A stretch of DNA of 64,000 nucleotides from Streptomyces abikoensis (GCF_014648775.1 NZ_BMRT01000001.1:186001-250000); one strand, 5' to 3'. Shown: positions 8,735 to 17,149, counted from the first letter of the stretch. The notes: generated from the sequence alone by a model not told the origin. Numbers and translations are program-made.

Positions 8735-9999
8735 CACCCGGGGACGCGGTGACACCCGGAGGCGCTACGCCATCCCGGGCGGCGCGCCACCGCGTGCTGG
8801 TGACCGGCATCGGCGTCGAGTCGTGCGCGGGCGGCACACCGGACGAGCTGTGGGACGCCCTGGCCGCGGGGCGGCCCGCGATCTCGCCGCTGGAGCTCGA
8901 AGGGCCCCTGCCCTGCCAGGTCGGAGGCGTGATCCGGGGGTTCGACCCCCGCGCGCACATGTCCGCCCAGCAGGTCCGCCGCACCTCGCGCTTCCAGCAA
9001 CTGCTGTTCACCGCGGCGATGAAGGCCAGGGACGACGCGCGGCTGCGCACCGCGCCGGACGCCCTGTACGTCGGCACCGGTGGCGGCGGGCTCGACGAGA
9101 CCGCGCGACTCGTGACCGTGCTCAACCGGAGCGGGTGGCCCCGGATGGACCGGCTCGGGCTGCTCCGGCTGCTGCCCAACCAGGCCGCCGGGCTCGTCGC
9201 CCAGGAACTGGGCGTCACGGGCCCGGTGCTCACCCTCTCGACCGCCTGCGCGGCCTCGACGGACGCCATCGGAGCGGGCCTGCGCGCGGTGCGCGACGGC
9301 ACCGCCGACGTGGTCCTCGTCGGCGGTGTGGAGAGCTGGCTGGACATACCGGCGCTGGCCTCGTTCCGTCTGCTGGACGCGCTCTCCCAGCGGCCCGCGG
9401 CACAGGCGGCGCTCGCGTCCCGGCCGTTCGACCGTGACCGCGACGGCATGGTGCCGGCCGAGGGTGCCGCCGTCCTCGTCCTGGAATCCGAACGTTCCGC
9501 GCTGCGCCGTGGCGCGACCGTGCACGGCGAGGTGCTCGGCGCCGCCTCCACCTGCGACGCCCACCACCCCGTGGCGCCCCGGGCGGACGGCGCGGTGGCG
9601 GCCAGGGCGATCGAGCTGGCCTGCGCCGACGCCGGTCTCGAAACGGCCGCCGTGGACCTGGTCAGCGCCCACGGCACCTCGACGCCGCAGGGCGACCGGG
9701 CCGAGACCGCGGCCGTCAAACGGGCGTTCGGCGCGCACGCGCGGCGCGTGGCGATCACCGCGCCCAAGTCGGTCATCGGCCACGCGTGCGGCGCGAGCGG
9801 GATCCTGGAGAGCGTCGGCGTGCTGCGCGCCATCCGGGAGAAGTACGTGCCGCCCACCGCGAACCTGCGGAACCCGGATCCCGACTGCGATCTGGACTAC
9901 ACCCCGCTCGTGGGCCGCCCCGCCCCGATCGGCGTCGCCGTCAAGCAGAACTTCGGGTTCGGCGGCCACAACTCGGCGGTGGTGTTCGGCGCCGCGTGA
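8731..9999 (+). CDS. Beta-ketoacyl-ACP synthase (KAS II / ketosynthase type)
   Basis: Seen: 422 codons from a GTG at 8731 that overlaps the ACP stop. Starting at the next GTG (8749) would shorten it by six residues. The catalytic triad is complete: Cys173 in STACAAS, His314 in HGTSTPQGD and His351 in IGHACGASG. The C-terminal glycine-rich KQNFGFGGHNS motif is also present. It is therefore predicted to be active in decarboxylative Claisen condensation, rather than being a chain-length factor. It closes the ACP/KS pair, and no KR, DH or ER gene lies nearby, so chain reduction may borrow fatty-acid synthase enzymes. It is divergent from the two condensation proteins. Confidence 0.9.
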   Translation: MTPGDAVTPGGATPSRAARHRVLVTGIGVESCAGGTPDELWDALAAGRPAISPLELEGPLPCQVGGVIRGFDPRAHMSAQQVRRTSRFQQLLFTAAMKARDDARLRTAPDALYVGTGGGGLDETARLVTVLNRSGWPRMDRLGLLRLLPNQAAGLVAQELGVTGPVLTLSTACAASTDAIGAGLRAVRDGTADVVLVGGVESWLDIPALASFRLLDALSQRPAAQAALASRPFDRDRDGMVPAEGAAVLVLESERSALRRGATVHGEVLGAASTCDAHHPVAPRADGAVAARAIELACADAGLETAAVDLVSAHGTSTPQGDRAETAAVKRAFGAHARRVAITAPKSVIGHACGASGILESVGVLRAIREKYVPPTANLRNPDPDCDLDYTPLVGRPAPIGVAVKQNFGFGGHNSAVVFGAA

Positions 10000-10018
10000 C
10001 GGCGACGCCGAACGACCG

Positions 10019-13000
10019 TCATCGAGTGGGCGCGCCGGCACGACGCGCCCGGTAGGTGCGGGCGAGGTGGTCCTGGAGGCGGGCGTGGCGGAACTGGTAG
10101 ACCGCGCCCGCCTGACGCAGCACGCCCCGCTGGTAGGCGTCCTCCAGGAAGGCGACGACGGCCCAGGGCAGCCGGCCCGTCAGCGGCAGCCAGATCCGGG
10201 AGAACACCACCCACTGGCCCCAGGCGCTCAGGGCGAAGGCGTAGCCGATGGCGACGCAGAGCCCGCTGATGAGGCCGAGTTTGACCGAGGACCCGGGAGA
10301 CCAGACGAGCGGGCCCAGGAGCACCGACAGGGGCCGGACCGCCAGCGCGGACCCGAGGCCGGCCAGGAGCCCGAAGGCGGGTATCCAGACCAGGAACTGG
10401 GCGATGACCGTCCTCCGGTTCGTCCGCAGCAGGCCGACCGGGTTGACGGCGGACCTGATGTCGAGCGGGGTTTCGAGGAAGGCCAGGAGCCCCAGGGCGG
10501 CGCCGCCTCCCAGCGTGAACACGAACCCGAAGAACGCGGCGTCGTACAGCCCGAAGGACAGCATGTCCAGCGGGCCGGTGCCCCAGAGAAGGCCCTTGAG
10601 CACGCCGTGCTGGAAGCCGTAGCCGAGCCCGAAGACGAGCCCGCACAGCGACCCCAGCGCCATGCGGGCCCACGCCCTCCGGCCGGACGCGCCGACCCTG
10701 CCGAACACCTTCACACGCATGCCGGACGGCGGCACCGCCGTGTTCCTGCCCGCGACGAGGAGCCAGTACGCGAGCGCGCTGATCAGCGCGGAGAGGAACC
10801 CCGTCATCAGCCCTTCCACGATCTGGAAGCGCAGGGAGTCGAAGAGGAGACCGACGACGCAGTCGACGACCCCGACGACCACGCAGGTCAGCAACGCCGT
10901 CACCAGGACGCGCGCCGGGCGGCGCACTCCTGAGCCGAGCCGCCACCACTCCAGGTCGGGGGTGTCGAGCCGGGTCAGGTGGTGGGCGAGGTAGCCGAGC
11001 CAGTACTGGGCCCGTTCCGGGTCGAAGCCGCGGCGCGGGGCGCCGTCCGGGCGGTGCTCCGGCCGGAGACGGTAGGCGGTGGCGGTGAACGTCTCCAGAA
11101 GGTGGTCCTCCACTTCTCCGGGGCCGCCGAACCGGTGGGTGTCGAGGAGCGAGGCCGGGTCCCGGCCCGGGGTGTCGCTGTAGACGGCGCGGGCGAGCGT
11201 GACCATCAGCGGGGTGGTCAGCACCGCGGCGAGCTGCTCGGCGCCCCGGCCGCGCGGCCGCTCGCGCAGCGCGCTCAGCACGGGGTGCCACGCGGTCGTC
11301 GCGGCGTTCCCGCCACGGGCCTTGCGCGTGGTGCGCGGCAGGTAGTCGGCCAGGTCGTCGAGTGTGAGGTCCGTCAGCTCCACGGCGGCGGCGGACGTGA
11401 GCACGTCCGTCTCCGCCACCGCCGTGGCGTACTCGGCCGGTCGGCTCGTCAGCAGCAGGGGGAGCGTGGTGGCGTTGAGCGCCTCCAGCGCGGGGCGGTG
11501 CAGCCCCCCGGCGATCTCGTCGAAGCCGTCGAGCACGGGGAGCACCCGGCCGGCCTCGACCAGCGCGGCGGCCAGACTCGGCCCACCGGGCGCCGCGGTG
11601 CCGGCGAGGCCGGGGTGGTCGCGGATCAGTTGCGCGGTGAGCCAGTCCCGGAAGGTGATGGCGGTGGGGTCCCAGGCGCCGATGCTGAAGATGACGGGTA
11701 CGGGGTCGCTGCTGCTCCTCGACGCGACGTGATCGAGGACGAACCTCGTGGTGAGGATCGACTTCCCGGAACCGGGCCGCCCCAGCACGACCAGCCGCCC
11801 GGAGGGGATCCGCCGGTACACCTCCACGACCTCGTCCAGCCGCCCCCCGAGCTCCAGCGGCCCGTGCGCGCCGCCGCGTGCGGCTCCGGCGGGCAGCCGC
11901 CGGATGTTGGCCCAGTGGTCGGTCAACTCCTCGGCCACCGCCCCCCACCGCACCGGCAACGGATACGGATCATGCACCTGCCGCTGCTCCTCCTCCCGCT
12001 GCCACCGCGCCGCCACCGCGTGAGCGAGCTGCTCGGCGACACCGGCGAGGGTGTCCCGCAGGGCGGCCTGGCCTGCGCCCCGCCCGATGGGGGCCGAGCG
12101 CCCGGCGGGCGGCTCGGCTGAGAGGGGCCGTCTGGTGGCCGAGTCGACGGGAACCGGCCGGCCCGCGACGGGGCCGGCGGAAGCCGAGGATCCCTCGGCG
12201 CGTTCGGCCGGACGCGATGGCCCCGTGGCCGGTTCGACGGATCCTGGATGCCCAGTGGCCGGTTCAGCGGGGGCCGAGGCCCCAACGGCCCACTCGGCTG
12301 ACACGGGCCGCCCCGTGGCCGGTTCTGCGGCAGCCGACGGCCCGGCGGTCTGTTCGGCCGAAACTGGTTGCCCCGTGGCCGATTCAGAGGGAGCAGACGG
12401 CCCGGCAGCCCATCCGTCCGAAACCGAGCGTCCGGTGGCCGGTTCGGCGGGGGCCGACGGCCCGGCGCCCCCTTCGGCCGGAACCGGCCGCCCCGTGGCC
12501 GGTCGGGCGCGGCCGGGCCAGCCGTCGGACCAGCTGCCGGGCAGGCCGTCAGGCCGACTCTCGGTCTGACCGTTAGGCCGCCCGTCGGGCCACCCTTCCA
12601 GCCGGTCACTGGACCAGCCGTCGGACTGGTCGCCGGACCGCCCACCCGGTCGCCCACCAGACGGCCCGCCGGACCGCTCATCCGGTCGCCCCTCAGACAG
12701 ACCGTCCGGCCGTCCTCGCGGCGCCCCGTCCGACCGCCCCTCCGGCCCTCCGTCAGACAGCCCGTCGGGCAGACCGTCAGACGGGCCGTCGGGCAGGCCG
12801 GAGGCCCGGCCCTCCAGCCGTCCCTCCTCCCGGGCCTCCGGCCCGGTGCGGTGGACGGCGGCGGCGAGTAGTTCGTCGCTCTCCGCCGGGGCCAGCCCGA
12901 GCGCGTCGGCCAGCCGTCGCACCGTGGTCACTCTGGGGTCCGCGCGTTCGCCGGTCTCCAGACCGCGGATGGTGCGCACGCCCACCCCGGCGCGTTCCGC

Positions 13001-13069
13001 CAATGCCTCCTGAGTCATTCCCGCGTCGCGCCGCAGCCGCCGTAACAGCGTGCTGAACTCACTGGCCAC
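10019..13069 (-). CDS. HTH-NACHT NTPase with repetitive linker and C-terminal membrane helices
   Basis: Seen: 1016 codons from a GTG at 13069, after GGAGG. Domains in order: an XRE-type helix-turn-helix (residues 1-75, with MTQEALAERAGVGVRTIRGLE); a low-complexity linker (about 77-320) with two different repeat types; a NACHT NTPase with Walker A GRPGSGKS near residue 432 and Walker B LPVLDGFDEIAG; then several hydrophobic helices from about 707 to 957 and a basic tail. Proteins of the NACHT family act as signal-transducing STAND ATPases, and some bacterial members act in phage defence. Here a DNA-binding head and a membrane-embedded tail sit in one chain. The function in this strain is unknown. 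It is divergent from the SARP-like gene. Confidence 0.87.
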   Translation of the reverse strand: MASEFSTLLRRLRRDAGMTQEALAERAGVGVRTIRGLETGERADPRVTTVRRLADALGLAPAESDELLAAAVHRTGPEAREEGRLEGRASGLPDGPSDGLPDGLSDGGPEGRSDGAPRGRPDGLSEGRPDERSGGPSGGRPGGRSGDQSDGWSSDRLEGWPDGRPNGQTESRPDGLPGSWSDGWPGRARPATGRPVPAEGGAGPSAPAEPATGRSVSDGWAAGPSAPSESATGQPVSAEQTAGPSAAAEPATGRPVSAEWAVGASAPAEPATGHPGSVEPATGPSRPAERAEGSSASAGPVAGRPVPVDSATRRPLSAEPPAGRSAPIGRGAGQAALRDTLAGVAEQLAHAVAARWQREEEQRQVHDPYPLPVRWGAVAEELTDHWANIRRLPAGAARGGAHGPLELGGRLDEVVEVYRRIPSGRLVVLGRPGSGKSILTTRFVLDHVASRSSSDPVPVIFSIGAWDPTAITFRDWLTAQLIRDHPGLAGTAAPGGPSLAAALVEAGRVLPVLDGFDEIAGGLHRPALEALNATTLPLLLTSRPAEYATAVAETDVLTSAAAVELTDLTLDDLADYLPRTTRKARGGNAATTAWHPVLSALRERPRGRGAEQLAAVLTTPLMVTLARAVYSDTPGRDPASLLDTHRFGGPGEVEDHLLETFTATAYRLRPEHRPDGAPRRGFDPERAQYWLGYLAHHLTRLDTPDLEWWRLGSGVRRPARVLVTALLTCVVVGVVDCVVGLLFDSLRFQIVEGLMTGFLSALISALAYWLLVAGRNTAVPPSGMRVKVFGRVGASGRRAWARMALGSLCGLVFGLGYGFQHGVLKGLLWGTGPLDMLSFGLYDAAFFGFVFTLGGGAALGLLAFLETPLDIRSAVNPVGLLRTNRRTVIAQFLVWIPAFGLLAGLGSALAVRPLSVLLGPLVWSPGSSVKLGLISGLCVAIGYAFALSAWGQWVVFSRIWLPLTGRLPWAVVAFLEDAYQRGVLRQAGAVYQFRHARLQDHLARTYRARRAGAPTR
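12120..12840. repeat. In-frame repeats coding the NACHT-protein linker
   Basis: From 12120 to about 12560 there are imperfect copies of a unit of about 63 bp, encoding roughly 21 residues of the type PATGRPVSAEWAVGASAPAE. From about 12560 to 12840 a shorter unit encodes runs of G(L/R)(P/S)DG. Copies have diverged at many sites but keep the frame. No function is known; this is a likely hotspot for length variation. Confidence 0.8.
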
Positions 13070-13125
13070 AGATCACGGCCTCCCCCTCGACCCCTCGGAC
13101 AGGTGTTTCACCAGGTGACGGACTC

Positions 13126-13155
13126 TAGCGTGGCCACCGGCCGCATACGGCCGGT
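13126..13155. promoter_or_regulatory. -10-like hexamer and palindrome between the NACHT and SARP genes
   Basis: TAGCGT at 13126-13131 looks like a -10 for the rightward gene. It is followed at once by a perfect 8-bp inverted repeat ACCGGCCG-CATA-CGGCCGGT at 13136-13155. Placed at the expected transcription start, the palindrome could be an operator or an RNA hairpin. Inference from pattern only. Confidence 0.35.
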
Positions 13156-13251
13156 CGTTTGGCCTGTCCGTTCCCCCTCCCCCGGGGTCACCTTCGACGT
13201 GATCCGCCGCGGAAAGCGGAACGCGGCGGCCCGACACGGGGAGCAGCCACG

Positions 13252-14352
13252 ATGACGATCACCAAGACCACCGGCCGGCAGGCCGTCACGCTCGGCCGCC
13301 AGGAGCGCGACGTCCTCTACGCGGTCGGCTGCGGCCTGCGGGACGACGAGATCGCCACCGCCCTCGCCATCCCCGAGGAGGCCGTGGCCGGACACCTCGC
13401 GCGGATCCTCGCCGCGCTCGGGCTGCGCGACCGGGCCGCCGCGATCGTCCACGCCTTCGACTGCGGCCTCGTCGCCCCCGGCCGGGGCCCCCGCCGCCAG
13501 GCGACGAGCCCCCTGGGGGCGGGCCCGTTGGCGGCGAGCCCCCTGCCACCCGCCGGCACCGCCCGCCACACCCCCGGCCCACGGTTACGGATCTCCGTGC
13601 TCGGCCCCCTGCGGGCCTGGCGCGACGGACAGCCCCTGGACCTGGGGCACCTGCGCCAGCAAGCCGTACTGGCGGCGCTGGCCCTGTGCCTGGGCCGGTC
13701 GGTCAGCCGGCAGGAACTGACCGACGGGGTGTGGGGGGAGGAGCCGCCGAACACCAACGTCGTGCCGGTGTACATCTACCGGCTGCGCAAGGCCCTCCAC
13801 GCGGGAGGCGGCCCGGACTCGGTGATCGAGCGCGACCGGAGCGGCTACCGGCTGCTCCCCGGCGCGGTCGGCGTGGACGTGGCGCGGGTCGAGGAGCTGG
13901 TCACCGCGGCCGGCGCGGCCGAGCGGGCGGGCGATCTGGCCGAGGCGGTCCGCGCCTGCGCCCAGGCGCTGGACCTGTTCCGCGGCGAGCCGCTGGCCGG
14001 CCAGCCCGGGCCGTTCGCGGAGCTGGAGCGGCTGCGGCTCACCGAGCGCAGGATCGTCATCGTGCAGCGCAAGCTCGACTGGCAGCTGCGGCTGGGCCAG
14101 CACGCCGAGGCGATCGCCGAGCTGTCGGCCCTGGCCGTGGCGCAGCCCCTGAACGAACCCGTCGCCGCGATGCTGATGCGCGCGCTGTACCTCAGCGGCC
14201 GGCAGGGCGACGCGCTGACCGTGTACGACCGCACCCGCCGCCGTCTAGCCGACGACCTGGGCGTCTCCCCGGGCCGGTTGCTGCGGCACACGCACCGGAC
14301 GATCCTGCGCGGGGACGACATCCGCCTCGGTCTCACGGGAACGGCCCGGTGA
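13252..14352 (+). CDS. SARP-type (BTAD) regulator with an extra N-terminal LuxR-type HTH
   Basis: Seen: 366 codons, ATG at 13252 after GGGGAG. Residues about 15-75 (LGRQERDVLYAVGCGLRDDE onward) read as a LuxR/GerE-type DNA-binding helix-turn-helix. A proline-rich linker follows. From about 117 onward comes the SARP architecture: an OmpR-like winged helix (VLGPLRAWRDGQPLDLG) and the bacterial transcriptional activation domain with TPR-like helices ending in LADDLGVSPGRLLRHTH. SARPs switch on secondary-metabolite clusters, so this is a candidate activator of the KS/ACP/condensation locus 3 kb to the left (inference from proximity). Two DNA-binding domains in one small SARP is unusual. The start of the next gene overlaps its stop. 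Confidence 0.85.
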   Translation: MTITKTTGRQAVTLGRQERDVLYAVGCGLRDDEIATALAIPEEAVAGHLARILAALGLRDRAAAIVHAFDCGLVAPGRGPRRQATSPLGAGPLAASPLPPAGTARHTPGPRLRISVLGPLRAWRDGQPLDLGHLRQQAVLAALALCLGRSVSRQELTDGVWGEEPPNTNVVPVYIYRLRKALHAGGGPDSVIERDRSGYRLLPGAVGVDVARVEELVTAAGAAERAGDLAEAVRACAQALDLFRGEPLAGQPGPFAELERLRLTERRIVIVQRKLDWQLRLGQHAEAIAELSALAVAQPLNEPVAAMLMRALYLSGRQGDALTVYDRTRRRLADDLGVSPGRLLRHTHRTILRGDDIRLGLTGTAR

Positions 14353-15110
14353 GCGACCCGACGCGGCGTACGCGCGGCGAGGAGCTGCTGCTGGCGAGGA
14401 TCTCGGCGGCGGCGGGCCGCGAGGGGCTCGGCAGGCGGCGCGCCACCTACGCGGCGGCCGCGCACACGGCACGCACGGCGCACGCGGGCATCCGCGGCCT
14501 GCTGGCCCTCGTCCGGCACGGCGCGGCCGCCGGGCCGGCGAGCGGGCGCGACGCCGCGCGCCTGGACCTGTACGAGAACGGGATGACGGTCGCCGTCAAG
14601 GGCCGGATCCACATCGTCCGCTACGACACGACCTCCGTGTTCACGGCCTCCGTGTTACGGACGGACGTGTTACGGACGGACGCCGCGCGTCCGGGCGACG
14701 CGGGCCGCGCGGGCGCGGCCCGCGCGCTCACGGACGTCGACGGGGAGCGGGTCGTCCTGCGACCCTGCGGCGGTCCGGGGCCGGGCGGGGCGCCGGAATG
14801 GTGGTCCGAGGTCGAGCGGGGCGTCGTCCGCGCCCAGCTGCCCCGGGCGTTGGCCGCGCTGGCCGGGGGCGAGCGCCTGGCCTTCGGGGCCGTCTGGCTC
14901 ACCGGGACGGAGATCGGGTGGGGAGAGGTCCGCACGCGGTGGTCGCGGATCCGCCGCCTCCGGACCGAGCCAGGGCCGGGGCCGGGGGTCTTCGCGCTCG
15001 ACATCGACGGGACGTGGCACGAACCGGACATCGCCGAATCCGGAATCCCCAACGTCTCCGTCCTCCGCGCGCTCGTGGAGCGCCTCGGCCCCGGTGGCGG
15101 CGCGCGCTGA
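14349..15110 (+). CDS. Conserved hypothetical protein (DUF6585-like)
   Basis: Seen: 253 codons from a GTG at 14349, overlapping the SARP stop (GTGA), so the two are co-translated. After a basic, Ala-rich N-terminus it contains DLYENGMTVAVKGRIHIVRYD and later FGAVWLTGTEIGWGEVRTRW. This pattern of a strand-rich domain with an aromatic NG turn resembles Streptomyces proteins annotated DUF6585; that assignment is from memory of the pattern. There is no signal peptide or membrane helix. A short in-frame duplication encodes SVLRTDVLRTD. The function is unknown. The coupling to a regulator suggests a role in modulating it, but nothing in the sequence proves this. Confidence 0.75.
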   Translation: MSDPTRRTRGEELLLARISAAAGREGLGRRRATYAAAAHTARTAHAGIRGLLALVRHGAAAGPASGRDAARLDLYENGMTVAVKGRIHIVRYDTTSVFTASVLRTDVLRTDAARPGDAGRAGAARALTDVDGERVVLRPCGGPGPGGAPEWWSEVERGVVRAQLPRALAALAGGERLAFGAVWLTGTEIGWGEVRTRWSRIRRLRTEPGPGPGVFALDIDGTWHEPDIAESGIPNVSVLRALVERLGPGGGAR

Positions 15111-15250
15111 ACTCCCGGCGCACCCGCGGCGGCCTGGCGAGCGGTTTCATCACGATGTCAACGGCAGCCCCTAACGTCCGGGCGTCCCAACCCGGTTGTG
15201 TTCGACTCGACGACCACTTCGACTCACCGACCACAAGGAGAAACAGAGCG

Positions 15251-16006
15251 ATGACCCTGGCCCGCAGATGGAGGAAGGCGATCGTCGCCGGGGCGGCGGC
15301 GGTCATGGTGGCCATGACCGCCGCCGTGCCCACCGTCGCCCACGCGGATCCGGCGCGCCACTACTACCTGGAGCTGGGCGGCACCGGCTCGGCGGCCCCC
15401 GCGCCCGGCTGCACCGGCAGCTACGCGTTCGCCAACCAGCACCTCGACGGGGGCATTCCGGTTCCGGTGTGCTACCCGGCGAGCGCCGGCCCCTGGCTCA
15501 ACGGCCGCAACCAGTTCCCGGACCCGACCGCTCCGAGCTTCGACGTCAGCGTCCGCGAGGGCTACCGCAATCTGCTGGCCGCCGCCGAGGAGACCCACCG
15601 TCGCGACCCCGGCGCCCGCCTGACGATCGTCGGCTACTCGCAGGGCGCACAGGCGGCCGACCAGGTCCTCCAGAAGATAGCGAGCGGTGAGACCGGCATC
15701 CCCCGCTCCCTGGTGAGCGGCAAGCTCTACTCCGACCCGATGCAGCCGGGCACGGGCATCTGGGCCAAGCTGCCCAAGGGCTGGAGCGCCTTCGGTTTCA
15801 CCTCTCCCGGCCCGGGCCCGGAGAAGTTCGACGGCATCCCGGTGCGGCGTTTCTGCATCCGCACCGACGGCGTGTGCGACGCGACGGCGCTGACGTCCAT
15901 CGGCGGCTTCCTGAAGCAGCACCCGAAGTACCAGCGGGACGGCAACGTCATGACGAAGACCATCGCCGACGAGGGCGGCGAGGGAGTCGTCTGGTACGAG
16001 CCCTGA
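15251..16006 (+). CDS. Secreted cutinase-like serine hydrolase (PE-PPE/alpha-beta hydrolase fold)
   Basis: Seen: 251 codons; the ATG at 15251 follows AAGGAGAAA. A clear Sec signal peptide (MTLARRWRKA, a hydrophobic core, then AHA-DP near residue 32) is followed by a mature domain. The nucleophile elbow GYSQGA gives Ser130, and the likely Asp and His lie in RTDGVCD and KQHPKY. Four cysteines could form disulfides. Related actinobacterial proteins hydrolyse esters of lipids or polyesters outside the cell. The substrate is unknown. It is monocistronic, with a hairpin terminator just downstream that is shared with the convergent oxygenase gene. Confidence 0.85.
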   Translation: MTLARRWRKAIVAGAAAVMVAMTAAVPTVAHADPARHYYLELGGTGSAAPAPGCTGSYAFANQHLDGGIPVPVCYPASAGPWLNGRNQFPDPTAPSFDVSVREGYRNLLAAAEETHRRDPGARLTIVGYSQGAQAADQVLQKIASGETGIPRSLVSGKLYSDPMQPGTGIWAKLPKGWSAFGFTSPGPGPEKFDGIPVRRFCIRTDGVCDATALTSIGGFLKQHPKYQRDGNVMTKTIADEGGEGVVWYEP

Positions 16007-16007
16007 C

Positions 16008-16048
16008 CGCCCCCGGGACCAGCGCCCACGGCGGGGTGCCCGGGGGCG
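16008..16048. terminator. Hairpin between convergent genes
   Basis: A perfect 10-bp stem CGCCCCCGGG/CCCGGGGGCG with a 21-nt loop lies between two gene ends (16006 and 16058). There is no U-tract, as is usual for Streptomyces terminators; it is suited to stopping both strands. Confidence 0.5.
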
Positions 16049-16057
16049 CGTCCGGGT

Positions 16058-16732
16058 TCAGTCCCGCCCGGTGTCGAGCAGGTCGGTGACGAACTTCCGT
16101 ACGCGCCCCGCGCGTACGGAAGAAACACCGTGGATCACCTGGGCGCCGTACGCGACGGCGACGCCCGCCCCGGCCTCGGTGGTCCACCGGGTGCGGCGGG
16201 CGCCCCGCAGCCACGCGGGCTCCGCGTCGTGCTGGTGGGTGTCGGGCCCGGGAGCGTGCGGAAGCCGGTGCGTCAGGGCCGTCCCGGGCTGGAAGCCCTC
16301 CGCCTCGCCGGCCAGTTCGCCCGTCCAGACCGAACCGCTCGACGTGGTCTCGACGTAGAAGTCCCCTCCGTCGTCCGCCTCGTCGAGCACCACCCGGAGA
16401 CGGCCGATGCGGCGGGGCGCCACCGACGGCCGGGGGATGCCGTCCAGGTGGGTGGGCACCCGCTCGCCCGTGCCGAGCTCGGTGTAGCCCCAGGACGCGG
16501 CGGCCCCGACGGATGGCATGACCCGGCGGATGACGGGCAGCGCGCGCTCGGTGGCCTGCCGCAGGACCTCCTGCGCCGCCGCCGGGGCCGGCACGACCTC
16601 CGCCGGGTGGCGCGGCACCCAGCCCACGGCCTGCAGTTCCTCCGCCATCACCTTGCGGAGGTGGGAGAGTTCGTCGGCGACGAGGAAGTCCTCGACGGTC
16701 TGCAGCACCAGGGTCTCACTGATGTGGATCAC
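16058..16732 (-). CDS. 2-oxoglutarate/Fe(II)-dependent oxygenase-like protein
   Basis: Seen: 224 codons from a GTG at 16732, placed 4 nt after GGAGG. The iron-binding facial triad can be traced as His95-x-Asp97 in PTHLDG and a His near residue 200 in AQVIHGV. The 2OG-anchoring Arg is likely in AGRVRKFVTDLL, 10 residues later. These are the spacings of prolyl-4-hydroxylase-type enzymes. The substrate is not deducible. It is divergent from a PLP-dependent enzyme 418 bp away, and such oxygenase/PLP pairs occur in amino-acid tailoring (inference). The last 40 bp of the gene contain a perfect 12-bp inverted repeat. Confidence 0.75.
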   Translation of the reverse strand: MIHISETLVLQTVEDFLVADELSHLRKVMAEELQAVGWVPRHPAEVVPAPAAAQEVLRQATERALPVIRRVMPSVGAAASWGYTELGTGERVPTHLDGIPRPSVAPRRIGRLRVVLDEADDGGDFYVETTSSGSVWTGELAGEAEGFQPGTALTHRLPHAPGPDTHQHDAEPAWLRGARRTRWTTEAGAGVAVAYGAQVIHGVSSVRAGRVRKFVTDLLDTGRD

Positions 16733-17149
16733 GCTGCCTCCAGGGCCGGCTGAGTGCGGGACCGTGCGTGGATCGGGCGTTGCCGCCGTCCACGGTGCCG
16801 GGAGTGGCGCGAGCGGTCCAGTCTCCGCGTCGGAGGACCACGGCAGAACGGCCGACGGCAGAACGGCCGCCGTGTCTCGTTCGCGGCCTTCCGCTCGGCA
16901 CGCCCGTCCTGTTGTCTTCCGGGATGGTGAAGGAGGTGACAACGGCGTGTACCGGTGACCATCCGGCGTCGCGGGCGAAGTTCGCGCCGACGCGCGAAGC
17001 GGCCCGGGTCCGGCGGGGGCCGGCTGTCTGTCCGCGTCATCCTCCGGCGGGGCGGGTAGGAAGGGCGTGCTGCCTGCCGGGCGAGCACACGGCGGGTAGG
17101 CCCGGCCCCCACGTCAGCCCGCACGTCAGCCTCCACGTCAGGGAGAAGA
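16733..17149. other. Divergent intergenic region with short direct repeats
   Basis: There is no credible gene. A 15-bp tandem duplication (CGGCAGAACGGCC plus 2 nt) lies at 16841-16870. Three copies of CACGTCAG spaced exactly 12 bp lie at 17110-17141, ending at the ribosome-binding site of the next gene. Both could be regulatory. Confidence 0.6.
17110..17141 (+). repeat. Three CACGTCAG direct repeats at 12-bp spacing
   Basis: Copies at 17110-17117, 17122-17129 and 17134-17141 lie directly before the GGGAGAAG ribosome-binding site of the PLP-enzyme gene. The near-helical period is typical of SARP-type or other multimeric regulator sites, but a chance duplication cannot be excluded. Confidence 0.55.

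Noticed and set aside
12120..12840. CRISPR array
   Set aside because: The repeats are imperfect, contiguous and in-frame within the NACHT gene, without unique spacers.
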